Of a stretch of 64,000 nucleotides of DNA, positions 9,321 through 17,335 are shown in pieces. The stretch comes from Candidatus Eiseniibacteriota bacterium (GTDB lineage: Bacteria; Eisenbacteria; RBG-16-71-46; CAIMUX01): positions 43,862 through 107,861 of the forward strand of contig CAIMUX010000047.1 in the NCBI GenBank assembly GCA_903844735.1, read 5' to 3'. The notes beneath the pieces are model-generated. The model made no database searches and had not been told where the DNA came from. It worked only from the letters and a program-made list of their open reading frames with translations. Position numbers and translations under genes: made by a program. The number at the start of each line of letters is the position of its first letter. Position 1 is the first letter of the stretch.

Positions 9321-10619
9321 GTGCGCTCGCTTCGAGAGCTGAGTCGGCGCTTCGCCGAGCCCGAGGTGCGCTCGGCCTTGCTCCCCGGCGGGATTTTAGT
9401 GTTGGCCGAGGAGGTGGCGGAGGTCCCCTCTCTGGCCCTCGGTGCCTGGGTTCGGGTCGGCTCGCGCGACGAGGATCCGGAACAGGCGGGCGTCACCCAT
9501 TTTATCGAACACCTTGTCTTCAAGGGAAGCCGCCGCCACAACGGGTACGAGCTGGCCAAGCGCATGGAGGCGATCGGCGGTCAGGTCGATGCCTACACCA
9601 CCAAGGAATCGACCTGCTTCTATGCGCGCGTGTTTGCCGGCTATCGCCGCCGCGCGGTGGAAATGCTCGCCGAGGTGCTCTGCGAGCCGGCTTTTGACGC
9701 CGAGGATGTGCGGCGCGAGGTCGGCGTCGTTGCGGAAGAGATCCAAGGGTATGAGGACAGTCCCGAGGAGTTGATCCACGATCTTGCCGCCGAGGAGCTG
9801 TTCCACCGCCATCCGTTGGGAACGCCGATTCTCGGCCGACGCGAAACACTCGCGCGCCTGGGAGTCCGCTCGGTTCGCCGGTTCTACCGGGACCGGTACA
9901 CGGCTCCCGAAGTGGTCGTTGCCGCCGCCGGGCGCTTCGATTTCGACCTCCTGGTGGAGGATGTCGCCCGCACGTTCCGCCTGCCGCGTCGGCGGACGCC
10001 TGTTACCGTGCCGCGAATGCCCCGCTTCCGCGCCCGGGAGCGGCATGAGGAAAAGGATCTGGCACAGGCCTCGCTCTGCCTCCTGCGACGTGGCCCCTCG
10101 TACCGGGACCGGGATCGCCACGCGATTTTCGTCCTCAACACCATCCTCGGCTCGGGCGCCTCATCCCGTCTCTACCAGTCCATCCGCGAAGACGAGGGGT
10201 TGGCCTACTCGGTCTATTCGTTCCTAGACTCCTTCCGTGATACAGGTGCCTTCGGGGTCTACCTTGGGGTCGGCGCCGATCGGTTGGGTGAGGCGTTGCG
10301 CCTTGTCTGCCGCGAGTTGCGCCGCATCCGGGAGCGGGGGGTTCATGTTTGGGAGCTGGAAAGTGCCCGGGCCCAGATCTTCACCGGACTCTTTCTGTCG
10401 TACGAGAGTATGTATGAGCGCGTGGCCCGTTTGGCCCACAACGAGCTGTACTACGGGGGCCAGGTACCGCTGGCCGAGGTGGTCGGAGCGGTGGAACGGA
10501 TCACTCTGGAGGATGTGCACCGCGTGGCCCGCGAACTGCTCGACCCAAGCCGGTTCTGCCTCGTTACTCTTGCCCCGGCGGGGACGAAACGGCCCGGCCT
10601 CGCCGCGCTGGATTTCTAG
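9321..10619 (+). CDS. M16 family zinc metallopeptidase (insulinase/processing-peptidase-like)
   Basis: Predicted zinc-dependent peptidase of 432 residues. The inverted zinc motif HFIEH is at residues 60-64 and the third ligand Glu is near residue 140 in VVAEEIQGYEDSPEEL. A C-terminal inactive M16 half follows (ILGSGASSRLYQSIREDEGLAYSV). Position after pnp and before dut is a known conserved neighbourhood for this family. No signal peptide is evident, so the location is probably cytoplasmic. GTG start at 9321, with GGGAGG shortly upstream. Confidence 0.93.
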   Translation: MRSLRELSRRFAEPEVRSALLPGGILVLAEEVAEVPSLALGAWVRVGSRDEDPEQAGVTHFIEHLVFKGSRRHNGYELAKRMEAIGGQVDAYTTKESTCFYARVFAGYRRRAVEMLAEVLCEPAFDAEDVRREVGVVAEEIQGYEDSPEELIHDLAAEELFHRHPLGTPILGRRETLARLGVRSVRRFYRDRYTAPEVVVAAAGRFDFDLLVEDVARTFRLPRRRTPVTVPRMPRFRARERHEEKDLAQASLCLLRRGPSYRDRDRHAIFVLNTILGSGASSRLYQSIREDEGLAYSVYSFLDSFRDTGAFGVYLGVGADRLGEALRLVCRELRRIRERGVHVWELESARAQIFTGLFLSYESMYERVARLAHNELYYGGQVPLAEVVGAVERITLEDVHRVARELLDPSRFCLVTLAPAGTKRPGLAALDF

Positions 10620-10636
10620 CGGGGATCACCGACGCG

Positions 10637-11152
10637 ATGGCCGACGCGGTGGAGGACGCGATGGAGAAAACCGAAGCAGCTCCCCCCGAGCAAGTCGTTC
10701 GCTGTCGGTGTCTACGGGCGGGGGCGAGGCTTCCGGAGCGAATGACGACCGGCGCCAGTGGCTTTGACATCCGCGCCTGTCTCGACGTGCCGGTCACCAT
10801 CGAGCCGGGTGGGCGCGCCCTGATTCCAACCGGTATCAGTGTGGCCGTTCCGCCGGGATTCGAGGGGTGCGTGCGTGCTCGTAGCGGGCTTGCCCTCCGC
10901 CATGGAGTCGGCCTCGCCAACGGACCGGGCACGATCGATTCCGACTATCGTGGCGAGGTCGGCGTGATTCTGTTGAACTGGGGGGAGGAGCGGTTCACCG
11001 TGGCGCCGGGAGACCGGGTGGCGCAGTTGGTGATCCAGCAACTGCCGCCGGTGCGGATGGTATGGGCTGAGGTACTTTCCGGGACCGAGCGCGGTGACGG
11101 TGGATTCGGTCATACCGGCACGGCCGCCGCCGGGCCTGACGGCGCCGCATGA
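10637..11152 (+). CDS. dut: deoxyuridine 5'-triphosphate nucleotidohydrolase (dUTPase)
   Basis: Hydrolyses dUTP to dUMP, keeping uracil out of DNA and feeding dTMP synthesis. The trimeric dUTPase motifs appear in order: TTGASGFDIRA, RARSGLALRHGVGLANGPGT with the following IDSDYRGE, PGDRVAQLVI and the C-terminal RGDGGFGHTG (usually RGxGGFGSTG). There are 171 residues; the first 20 are poorly conserved, so a start at a later Met is possible. The stop overlaps the next gene by 4 bases. Confidence 0.93.
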   Translation: MADAVEDAMEKTEAAPPEQVVRCRCLRAGARLPERMTTGASGFDIRACLDVPVTIEPGGRALIPTGISVAVPPGFEGCVRARSGLALRHGVGLANGPGTIDSDYRGEVGVILLNWGEERFTVAPGDRVAQLVIQQLPPVRMVWAEVLSGTERGDGGFGHTGTAAAGPDGAA

Positions 11153-12255
11153 GGGCCTGGCCGTTTCTGCTTGCTGCGGCCGTGCTTGCGCTTCCTGCCG
11201 CGGCCTGGATCGTTGGTACGCCCGCGGGTGCGACCACGGATGAAGCGTCCGCGCTCCTCCTCCCCGGCATGCCCGCCACCGACGTCTCGGCCTTTGCGCT
11301 GTCTGGCTACGATCTGCAAGTTCGCAGCCCCGCCGGGCGTGACACTCCCGTGGTCGACTCCGGGCCGGGGGGTGTCGATTCCCTGTCGGTGGCTGTCGAT
11401 TCCCTGATCGTTGCCGTCGACTCTGTGGCGGCGGCTGCCGACTCCCTGATAGTTGCCGTCGACTCCGTGGCGGTGGCTGCCGACTCCCTGCCTGGCAGGC
11501 ATCCCGCTATCGCGGTCGGCGAACGGCTCGTCTTCGGCGTTCGATACGGCATGATCAAGGCCGGGATCGCTGTGATGGAGGTCGTGGATCGCAAGAAAGT
11601 GGACGGGCGCCCCGCCTACCACGTTGTCTCCACCGCCAATTCCAACTCCGTGTTCGACGGGATCTACCGGGTGCGGGACCGGGTCACTTCGCTCATGGAC
11701 GAAGACGGCCTGTATTCACTCTACTTTGAGAAGCACTTGCGCGAGGGCCGCTACCACGTTGACCAGCAGGTGAGATTCGACCACGTACGCGGGGTGGCGA
11801 CCTACCACGATGGCCGCGAGGCAGCCATCGCCCCGGGTGCCTTTGATGTGCTGGCTGCATTTTACCGGGTACGGACCATGCCACTGCAGCCGGGGCAACG
11901 TTTCTTCCTCGAGAGCCACGACAATCGCAGGAATTTCCCCCTTCGCGTGACGGTGCAGCGCCGCGAGAGGGTGGACACCCCTGCTGGGACGTTCGAATGC
12001 CTGGTGGTGGAACCGACTCTCCGCAGCGGCGCGTTCTTCAAGAACGAAGGGAAGCTCACCATCTGGTTGACCGACGACGATCGGCGTATGCCGGTGCTGA
12101 TGCGCAGCAAACTACCGATCGGGGCCATCAGCGTGGAGTTGATCGAGTATCAGCGCCCGCTCCATTCCCGGTCATCCGCGTCGCCGTCGATGCCGTCTGG
12201 CAGTACTAGGGGCGCCGCTCAGGACACAGCTCGGATCGGACAGTCAAACCCCTGA
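11149..12255 (+). CDS. DUF3108 family secreted protein with heptad-repeat linker
   Basis: A 368-residue protein with an N-terminal signal peptide (hydrophobic residues about 5-20, ending near ATTDEA). A linker of six 7-residue repeats (VDSLIVA/VDSVAAA/ADSLIVA type, residues 76-117) comes next. The C-terminal half matches the DUF3108 style: GERLVFGVRYGMIKAGIA, then VVSTANSNSVFDGIYRVRD, TPAGTFECLVVEP and LTIWLTDDDRRMPVLMRSK. DUF3108 proteins are exported beta-rich proteins of unknown function, probably periplasmic. The start overlaps the dut stop (ATGA). Confidence 0.82.
   Translation: MRAWPFLLAAAVLALPAAAWIVGTPAGATTDEASALLLPGMPATDVSAFALSGYDLQVRSPAGRDTPVVDSGPGGVDSLSVAVDSLIVAVDSVAAAADSLIVAVDSVAVAADSLPGRHPAIAVGERLVFGVRYGMIKAGIAVMEVVDRKKVDGRPAYHVVSTANSNSVFDGIYRVRDRVTSLMDEDGLYSLYFEKHLREGRYHVDQQVRFDHVRGVATYHDGREAAIAPGAFDVLAAFYRVRTMPLQPGQRFFLESHDNRRNFPLRVTVQRRERVDTPAGTFECLVVEPTLRSGAFFKNEGKLTIWLTDDDRRMPVLMRSKLPIGAISVELIEYQRPLHSRSSASPSMPSGSTRGAAQDTARIGQSNP
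11374..11499 (+). repeat. six tandem 21-bp coding repeats
   Basis: Six consecutive 21-bp units encode the heptads VDSLSVA, VDSLIVA, VDSVAAA, ADSLIVA, VDSVAVA and ADSLPGR between the signal peptide and the DUF3108 domain. The units are close at DNA level (gccgtcgactc and ctgcc blocks recur), suggesting slippage-type expansion. Confidence 0.85.
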
Positions 12256-12264
12256 GGCCCATCC

Positions 12265-13344
12265 ATGTCACGCTATCCGGAAATCGACATGACCCGAGTC
12301 CGCACGTACCCGGTCCGCAGAAGGAAGAGCCTGGTGCGGGCCGAGGGGTTCCTGCGGCCGGTGGCCGACCCGGGTTCTTTCCGGGAGTTCTGGGCGTCGC
12401 TGCCGGATCTCCTCGCGGCCCGCGATCTGCGAGAGCTGGTTGCCCGGGTGCGTCGCGCGCGGGAGCGCGGAGCCGGCGTGCTGGTGATGGCGGGGGGGCA
12501 TGTTCTGAAGACCGGCCTCGGCCCCGGGTTGATCCGACTGATGGAGGAAGGGTGGGTCACCGCCATCGCTCTGAACGGGGCCGGCACGATCCACGATCTC
12601 GAGATTGCGTTCTTCGGGAACACCTCCGAGGATGTTGCGGCGCAGCTTCCGCGGGGCCGTTTTGGCATGGCCCGCGAGACATCTACCTGGCTCAACCAGT
12701 GGACCAGGGAGGCGGCGAGTCGCGGCGAGGGGCTAGGTGAGGGGCTCGGTCGCGCCTATCTGGAGCACGCGCCGCCCGAGGGAGCCGCCCGGAGCGTCCT
12801 GGCCTCTGCGTACCGGCTTGGCGTGCCGGTCACCGTGCACCTCGCGATCGGCACCGATATCAACCATCAGCATGCCGGTTTTGACGGCGCGGCGGCGGGA
12901 GCGACGAGCGCCCGGGACTTCCGCATCTTCTGCGCTCAAGTCAGCGGGCTGGGCGATGGGGTGGCGCTGAACCTTGGCTCGGCGGTACTTCTGCCCGAGG
13001 TCTTCTTGAAGGCGATCTCGGTTTGCGTCAATCTGGGGACCCGCTTCCATGATCTGACGACGGCCGTCTTTGACTTCCAGCGGCAATACCGGCCGGCGGA
13101 AAACGTGATCCGGCGCCCGACGCTGCAGGGGGGGCGGGGGTTTTACCTCGTCGGGCACCACGAGATCCTGTTGCCGCTTTTCTTCCAGGCGGTTCGGCTG
13201 GGCGGTCCGCCGGGAACCCCGGCGCCGGTCGGCCGGTCCAAGGGATCCGGTGGTTCGGCCGGAAGGGCGGCGAAACTCACGTCGATGGCCCCGCGGGGCC
13301 GCGCGGCAGGGAAGAGTGAAGCCCCGCGCTCCGGCGACCGATGA
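12265..13344 (+). CDS. deoxyhypusine-synthase-like protein
   Basis: Protein of 359 residues with no signal peptide. The segment AGGHVLKTGLGPGLIRLMEE, the following GAGTIHDLEIAFFGNTSEDV and a later IGTDINHQHAGFDG resemble the NAD-binding Rossmann-type fold of deoxyhypusine synthases, in which a conserved GA...HDL motif occurs. Bacteria do not make hypusine, and members in bacteria often act as homospermidine synthases or are uncharacterised, so substrate and reaction are not assigned. A tail rich in Gly/Arg/Lys after residue 315 looks disordered. It lies 9 bases downstream of the DUF3108 gene, probably in one transcript. Confidence 0.65.
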   Translation: MSRYPEIDMTRVRTYPVRRRKSLVRAEGFLRPVADPGSFREFWASLPDLLAARDLRELVARVRRARERGAGVLVMAGGHVLKTGLGPGLIRLMEEGWVTAIALNGAGTIHDLEIAFFGNTSEDVAAQLPRGRFGMARETSTWLNQWTREAASRGEGLGEGLGRAYLEHAPPEGAARSVLASAYRLGVPVTVHLAIGTDINHQHAGFDGAAAGATSARDFRIFCAQVSGLGDGVALNLGSAVLLPEVFLKAISVCVNLGTRFHDLTTAVFDFQRQYRPAENVIRRPTLQGGRGFYLVGHHEILLPLFFQAVRLGGPPGTPAPVGRSKGSGGSAGRAAKLTSMAPRGRAAGKSEAPRSGDR

Positions 13345-13386
13345 TGTCTCTGTAAGGGTTTGACCGCAGGCCCACTAGGGGTGCGG

Positions 13387-13415
13387 TTGACGGTCGTCTT
13401 GGCGGGTGCTAGGAT
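13387..13415 (+). promoter_or_regulatory. sigma70-type promoter of the polysaccharide export operon
   Basis: TTGACG (13387-13392) and TAGGAT (13410-13415) are separated by exactly 17 bases, 43 bases before the first gene of the export operon. Each box has 5 matches out of 6 to the consensus. Confidence 0.72.
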
Positions 13416-13458
13416 ACGTGGCTGATTCCGCTGAAGGAAACCGGGGGCTGGAAAAGGG

Positions 13459-14307
13459 ATGTTCCGGTTCATGATGGATCACCTTCCCCTGCGCGTTGCG
13501 ACCCCGGCCCTCGCTTGGCTCGTGGTGCTCTGGCTTGGCGCGTCGAGCCCCCCGACGGCTGCGGCCGTCCGCGAAGACTCACGCGACTTCCCGACGCTGA
13601 TCGACCCGAACCGGCCGATCCAGGTGGAGCACGCCGCGATGCCGGTCGAGGTTCCGGCGGTTGCGGCTCCCCAGGCCGCGACGATCGAGACAGAACCTGA
13701 TGCCTACCTGCTCGGCGTGGGAGATGAGGTGCAGATCAACATCTTGTCCGCCCCGGAGCTGAGCGGCATCGCGAAAGTGCGTCCGGATGGCGCAATCACA
13801 ATCCGCGGCGCCGGCATGATCCATGCGCTCGGCCGTACGCCGGAGGATGTGGGCCGCGAGGCGGAAGAAAAACTGGGCGGAATCCTTCGTCATGCCCGGG
13901 TGGATTTGGCCGTGACCAACTTCGGAGAGCAGCGGGTGTTTGTCCTGGGTGAGGTGGAGGGGCCGGGCGACAAACCTTATTACAAGGGGATGTCGGCGCT
14001 GCAGGCCGTGGCTGCGGCGGGCGGGATCAGCCCCAGGGGCAAGTCCGAGAGCGTCCTCGTTCTGCGCCGCACGGGATCCGACGCGGCCGAAGTCCGGCGT
14101 CTTGACCTAGGTCGTTCCCTCAAGGGGGAGTCGGGTTCGGACATGGTGCTTCACCCCTACGACATTGTCTATGTGCCGCGAACCTTTATCGCCCGAGCCA
14201 ACATCGCGGTCGACCAGTACCTCCGCCAGATGATTGCGCCGTTCACCCTTTACCTGGAAGGATGGAGGGCCCTGAAGATCGACCAATTGAATTGGGCGAC
14301 CCCTTAG
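13459..14307 (+). CDS. polysaccharide export protein (Wza/OPX family, SLBB domain)
   Basis: Outer-membrane polysaccharide export channel component. The 282-residue protein has a signal peptide (hydrophobic residues about 12-30, ending near AAAVRE). A Poly_export domain follows (YLLGVGDEVQINILSAPEL, RVRPDGAITI-like), then an SLBB domain (VFVLGEVEGPGD with ALQAVAAAGGISPRGK) and a C-terminal segment with VLHPYDIVYVPRTFI. No lipobox Cys is visible, so it may be anchored differently from classical Wza. First gene of the locus; its end overlaps the region before the wzz-like gene. Confidence 0.9.
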   Translation: MFRFMMDHLPLRVATPALAWLVVLWLGASSPPTAAAVREDSRDFPTLIDPNRPIQVEHAAMPVEVPAVAAPQAATIETEPDAYLLGVGDEVQINILSAPELSGIAKVRPDGAITIRGAGMIHALGRTPEDVGREAEEKLGGILRHARVDLAVTNFGEQRVFVLGEVEGPGDKPYYKGMSALQAVAAAGGISPRGKSESVLVLRRTGSDAAEVRRLDLGRSLKGESGSDMVLHPYDIVYVPRTFIARANIAVDQYLRQMIAPFTLYLEGWRALKIDQLNWATP

Positions 14308-14324
14308 GGTTCAACGGAGCGTGC

Positions 14325-15692
14325 ATGGAAGAACCGACCGCCGAAAAGCCCGAGACCAGCCTGAGGGACTTCCTCTCCATCGTCTTTCGGCGCAAGGGGA
14401 TCGTGGCGGCGGTCTTCCTCGCCTCGGTGGGGGTGGTCGCGGCCATGGGGCGTCTGACTCCGATGGTGTACGAATCGGTCTCTCAAGTACTCATCAACCG
14501 CGGACAGCCCGAGAGTGCGTATAACAGCCGGGTGCGTGTCCTGAGTTGGGAAGAGGATTTGAACTCCGAACTGGAGGTTGTATCGAGTCCGCACATTCTT
14601 TCGCTCGCGCAGAAGCTGCTGGATTCCGGCAAGGTGAAGGATTCGCGCGGAAGACAGGTCAAGATCAATCCCGCCCGGGTCACGGCGTCCTCGCCGGGCA
14701 AGTCGAGCGTTGTGATCGTGAAGGTGCGGGATCCCGATCCGCAAGCGGCGCGGGAGATCGCCCGATCGGTAACCCAGGCGTACAAGGAGTTTCGACTCAG
14801 CGTTCGGACTGTCCCCGAGATCGACACGTTCTTCCAGGAACGGATCGAAGAGGTGCGCGCGCAGATCGAGGACTGGGAGGAACGACGCGTGGGCTTCATG
14901 GCCGAGGAATCGATCTCCAAGATTGATGACCAGCGGTCCAGCATCATGTCGGTGAAGGGGCAGGCGGAGGTGGAACTCACCCAGGCGAGCCAGGACTTGG
15001 CTGCCGAGGAGTCCCGGGGGGAACTCCTGCGCGCCATGTTGGAGCGGGCCCGGGAGGATCCCTCGCAGGAGATCTACGCTTTCTCTGAGTCGGGACAGAG
15101 CGACGACCAGGTGATCCTGCAGATCCGCAGGGAACTCGTCACCCGTCGCAGCGAGCTGTTCGCCGCGCGGGGTCGCTACCAGGAGAATCACCCGGATATC
15201 CTGCGGCTGGTGGACCAAGTCTCGCAGTTGGAGCAACTGCTGATTCAGGAGGTGGGTAATTACGTTCGGCATGTCGATGCTCGAGTCGAGGTGATCCGTG
15301 CGCGCACCGATGCGCTGCGCAGCAGCATCGAGTATTGTGACGGCGAACTCGCCTCGTTCCCGACGAAAGAGGCTCGCCTCGCAGCTTTCGACCGGATGAT
15401 CGATCGACTGGGTGTCGAGTACAAGTCCTTGGCCGACAGACAGATCCAGGTTCAGTTGGAACGGGCCGGCACCCCGGACTGGAACGTCCTTGTGTTGCAA
15501 CCGGCCAGCGAGCCGATGTTGGTGCGGATGAATGACTCCATCCGTCTGGCGGTGATCCCGGTGATCGGCTTCTTTATCGCCTTAGCGCTTGCCTTCGTGC
15601 TGGACGGAATGGACCACTCGCTGAAGGACGCCGGCGAAGTCGAGCGCCACCTCGGCCTGCCGGTGCTTGGCTCCATCGGTCGATTGCTGTAG
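14325..15692 (+). CDS. polysaccharide chain-length/co-polymerase protein (Wzz family)
   Basis: Inner-membrane co-polymerase of 455 residues. A first membrane helix (IVAAVFLASVGVVAAMG) follows the Wzz-typical cytoplasmic LRDFLSIVFRRK. A long periplasmic coiled-coil region (about residues 170-380) comes next, then a second helix (LAVIPVIGFFIALALAFVLD) close to the C-terminus. It lacks a fused kinase domain; the kinase-like protein is encoded separately two genes downstream. ATG at 14325 is chosen over 14262 because CGGAG precedes it and the extra upstream residues are non-conserved. Confidence 0.88.
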   Translation: MEEPTAEKPETSLRDFLSIVFRRKGIVAAVFLASVGVVAAMGRLTPMVYESVSQVLINRGQPESAYNSRVRVLSWEEDLNSELEVVSSPHILSLAQKLLDSGKVKDSRGRQVKINPARVTASSPGKSSVVIVKVRDPDPQAAREIARSVTQAYKEFRLSVRTVPEIDTFFQERIEEVRAQIEDWEERRVGFMAEESISKIDDQRSSIMSVKGQAEVELTQASQDLAAEESRGELLRAMLERAREDPSQEIYAFSESGQSDDQVILQIRRELVTRRSELFAARGRYQENHPDILRLVDQVSQLEQLLIQEVGNYVRHVDARVEVIRARTDALRSSIEYCDGELASFPTKEARLAAFDRMIDRLGVEYKSLADRQIQVQLERAGTPDWNVLVLQPASEPMLVRMNDSIRLAVIPVIGFFIALALAFVLDGMDHSLKDAGEVERHLGLPVLGSIGRLL

Positions 15693-15700
15693 GGGGGACC

Positions 15701-16564
15701 ATGTACGAGGCGCACTTTGGGCTCAACGAGCCGCCCTTTTCCATCACCCCCGACCCGCGGTTCCTCTTCCTGACCCGCGGGCACCGCGATGCTCTTGCCT
15801 ACCTTCACTACGGGATCGAGGAGCGCAAAGGGTTTCTTGTCCTGTGCGGCGAGGTCGGGGTGGGGAAGACCCTGGTCATCCGGACCCTGCTCGGACAGCT
15901 CTCGAACGACGTGGAGAGCGCCATCGTGATGAACGCGCGCCTGAATTTCCGGCAGTTGCTTTACCTCGCGCTGGTCGATTTCGGCCTGACGCCGCCGGGT
16001 CGGTCCAAGGTCGAGCTCCTCCTTTGTCTGCAGGAGTTCCTGCTCCGGCTGCGCGACCGGCGCGGGAATGCCGTCCTCATCGTCGACGAGGCGCAGAACC
16101 TCACCGAGGAGGCGCTGGAGGACTTTCGGCTTCTCTCGAACCTGGAGGCGGCCAACACCAAGCTGGTGCAAATCGTTCTGGTGGGGCAGCCGGAGCTGCG
16201 CCGCCTGCTCAGTCTGCCATCCCTCCGGCAGCTTCGACAGCGGATTCCGGGGATCTTTGACCTCCCTCGGCTGTCCCACGATGCCATGGCTGGATATGTC
16301 GACTTCCGGCTGTCCGTGGCCGGGGAAGGAAAGGCCGCCGGCCTCTTCACCGAGGAGGCGCTGGACGAGATCGGCCTGCGCTCTGACGGGATTCCCCGGC
16401 TGATCAACCAAGTGTGCGATCGGGCCCTTCTCGTTGCGTACGCGAAGGGCGCCGACCGGGTCCGGCGCGAACACGTGCGGGAGGCGGCCGAGGAGCTGGA
16501 GATAGGAAGGGCGGGCGCGCCTCCTATCTCGCCGTTCCAGTACGGTGCGAGGGGAGCGCCGTGA
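15701..16564 (+). CDS. ExeA/GspA-type AAA ATPase of polysaccharide locus
   Basis: Cytoplasmic ATPase of 287 residues with FGLNEPPFSITPDPRFLFL at the N-terminus, typical of the ExeA-like family found with Wzz and tyrosine-kinase-like genes in exopolysaccharide loci. Walker A is GEVGVGKT (residues 50-57), Walker B is VLIVDEAQNL, and sensor-type LVGQPEL follows. The role in the pathway is probably energy-dependent assembly or regulation, which is inference. It overlaps the next gene by 4 bases. Confidence 0.88.
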   Translation: MYEAHFGLNEPPFSITPDPRFLFLTRGHRDALAYLHYGIEERKGFLVLCGEVGVGKTLVIRTLLGQLSNDVESAIVMNARLNFRQLLYLALVDFGLTPPGRSKVELLLCLQEFLLRLRDRRGNAVLIVDEAQNLTEEALEDFRLLSNLEAANTKLVQIVLVGQPELRRLLSLPSLRQLRQRIPGIFDLPRLSHDAMAGYVDFRLSVAGEGKAAGLFTEEALDEIGLRSDGIPRLINQVCDRALLVAYAKGADRVRREHVREAAEELEIGRAGAPPISPFQYGARGAP

Positions 16565-17310
16565 GCAACATCTACGACGCCTTGAACAGAGAGAAGCAGG
16601 GAGGTCCGCCGCGCTCGGCGGCGTCCGAACCAAGCACGCCGGGGGCGCGGCGGGTGTTGCCGCCCGCCGGAGGCCGAATTTCCGACCGTCACATCGAACG
16701 GATCCGGCAGCGCATCGTTCTCGATCTGGGGACCGACCGCCCTCCGGTTGTTGTGTTTGCCGGAGCGGTGCCCGGGGAGGGGACGAGTACCCTGGCCCTT
16801 CGCTTTGCCCGCGAACTCTCGCTGGCCGATCCGCGGCCGGTCCTCCTGGTGGATGGCGACCTGGCTCGCGGTCCCGGAACGCTCTCCGGCGTACTGCAGG
16901 CGGCCGACACAATGGCCGGACTGAGCGACTTGCTGGCCGGTACGGGCGAATTGCCGCGCCTGGTTCTCGGCACTGAGCAACCGAATCTTTATTTCCTGCC
17001 CTGCGGCTGCGCCGACCTGCCCAACCTCGATCTAGTGCGGTCGGACCGCGTGGAGAACGTGCTGCGCGAGATGACGCGCCACTATGCCTTCGCGGTCATC
17101 GACGCGGGTGCCTTGCTGGCCGCTCCGGAGACAGCGCTTCTTGCCTCTCCCACCGCCGGTGTGGTGCTGGTGGTGCGCGCCGGCCGCACCCGCCGCGAGG
17201 TAGTGCAGAGGGCGGTCGACGCGTTGAACAGAGCGCGCTGCCGCGTGCTCGGCGTGGTGCTGAACGACCGGCGCTACCCGATCCCCGGCTTCATCTACCG
17301 TCGGATCTGA
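16561..17310 (+). CDS. BY-kinase-like P-loop protein with degenerate Walker A
   Basis: Stand-alone CpsD/CapB-type P-loop protein of 249 residues. SNIYDALNREK at the start is the usual opening of kinases paired with Wzz in such loci. The Walker A equivalent is AVPGEGTST (residues 69-77): the invariant Lys is replaced by Thr75. Walker A' is LLVDGDLAR (Asp98, Asp100) and the Walker B position reads FAVIDAG. The C-terminus has only two Tyr residues and no Tyr cluster. It may be a non-catalytic partner of Wzz rather than an active autokinase. GTG start at 16561 overlaps the upstream stop. Confidence 0.82.
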   Translation: MSNIYDALNREKQGGPPRSAASEPSTPGARRVLPPAGGRISDRHIERIRQRIVLDLGTDRPPVVVFAGAVPGEGTSTLALRFARELSLADPRPVLLVDGDLARGPGTLSGVLQAADTMAGLSDLLAGTGELPRLVLGTEQPNLYFLPCGCADLPNLDLVRSDRVENVLREMTRHYAFAVIDAGALLAAPETALLASPTAGVVLVVRAGRTRREVVQRAVDALNRARCRVLGVVLNDRRYPIPGFIYRRI

Positions 17311-17335
17311 CGTCACGGATGGCCCGGTCCGATCC

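Noticed and set aside
13364..13388. Hairpin ACCGCA...TGCGGT before the export promoter as a terminator
   Set aside because: Stem is short, has no T-tract and overlaps the -35 box, so a terminator call is not supported.
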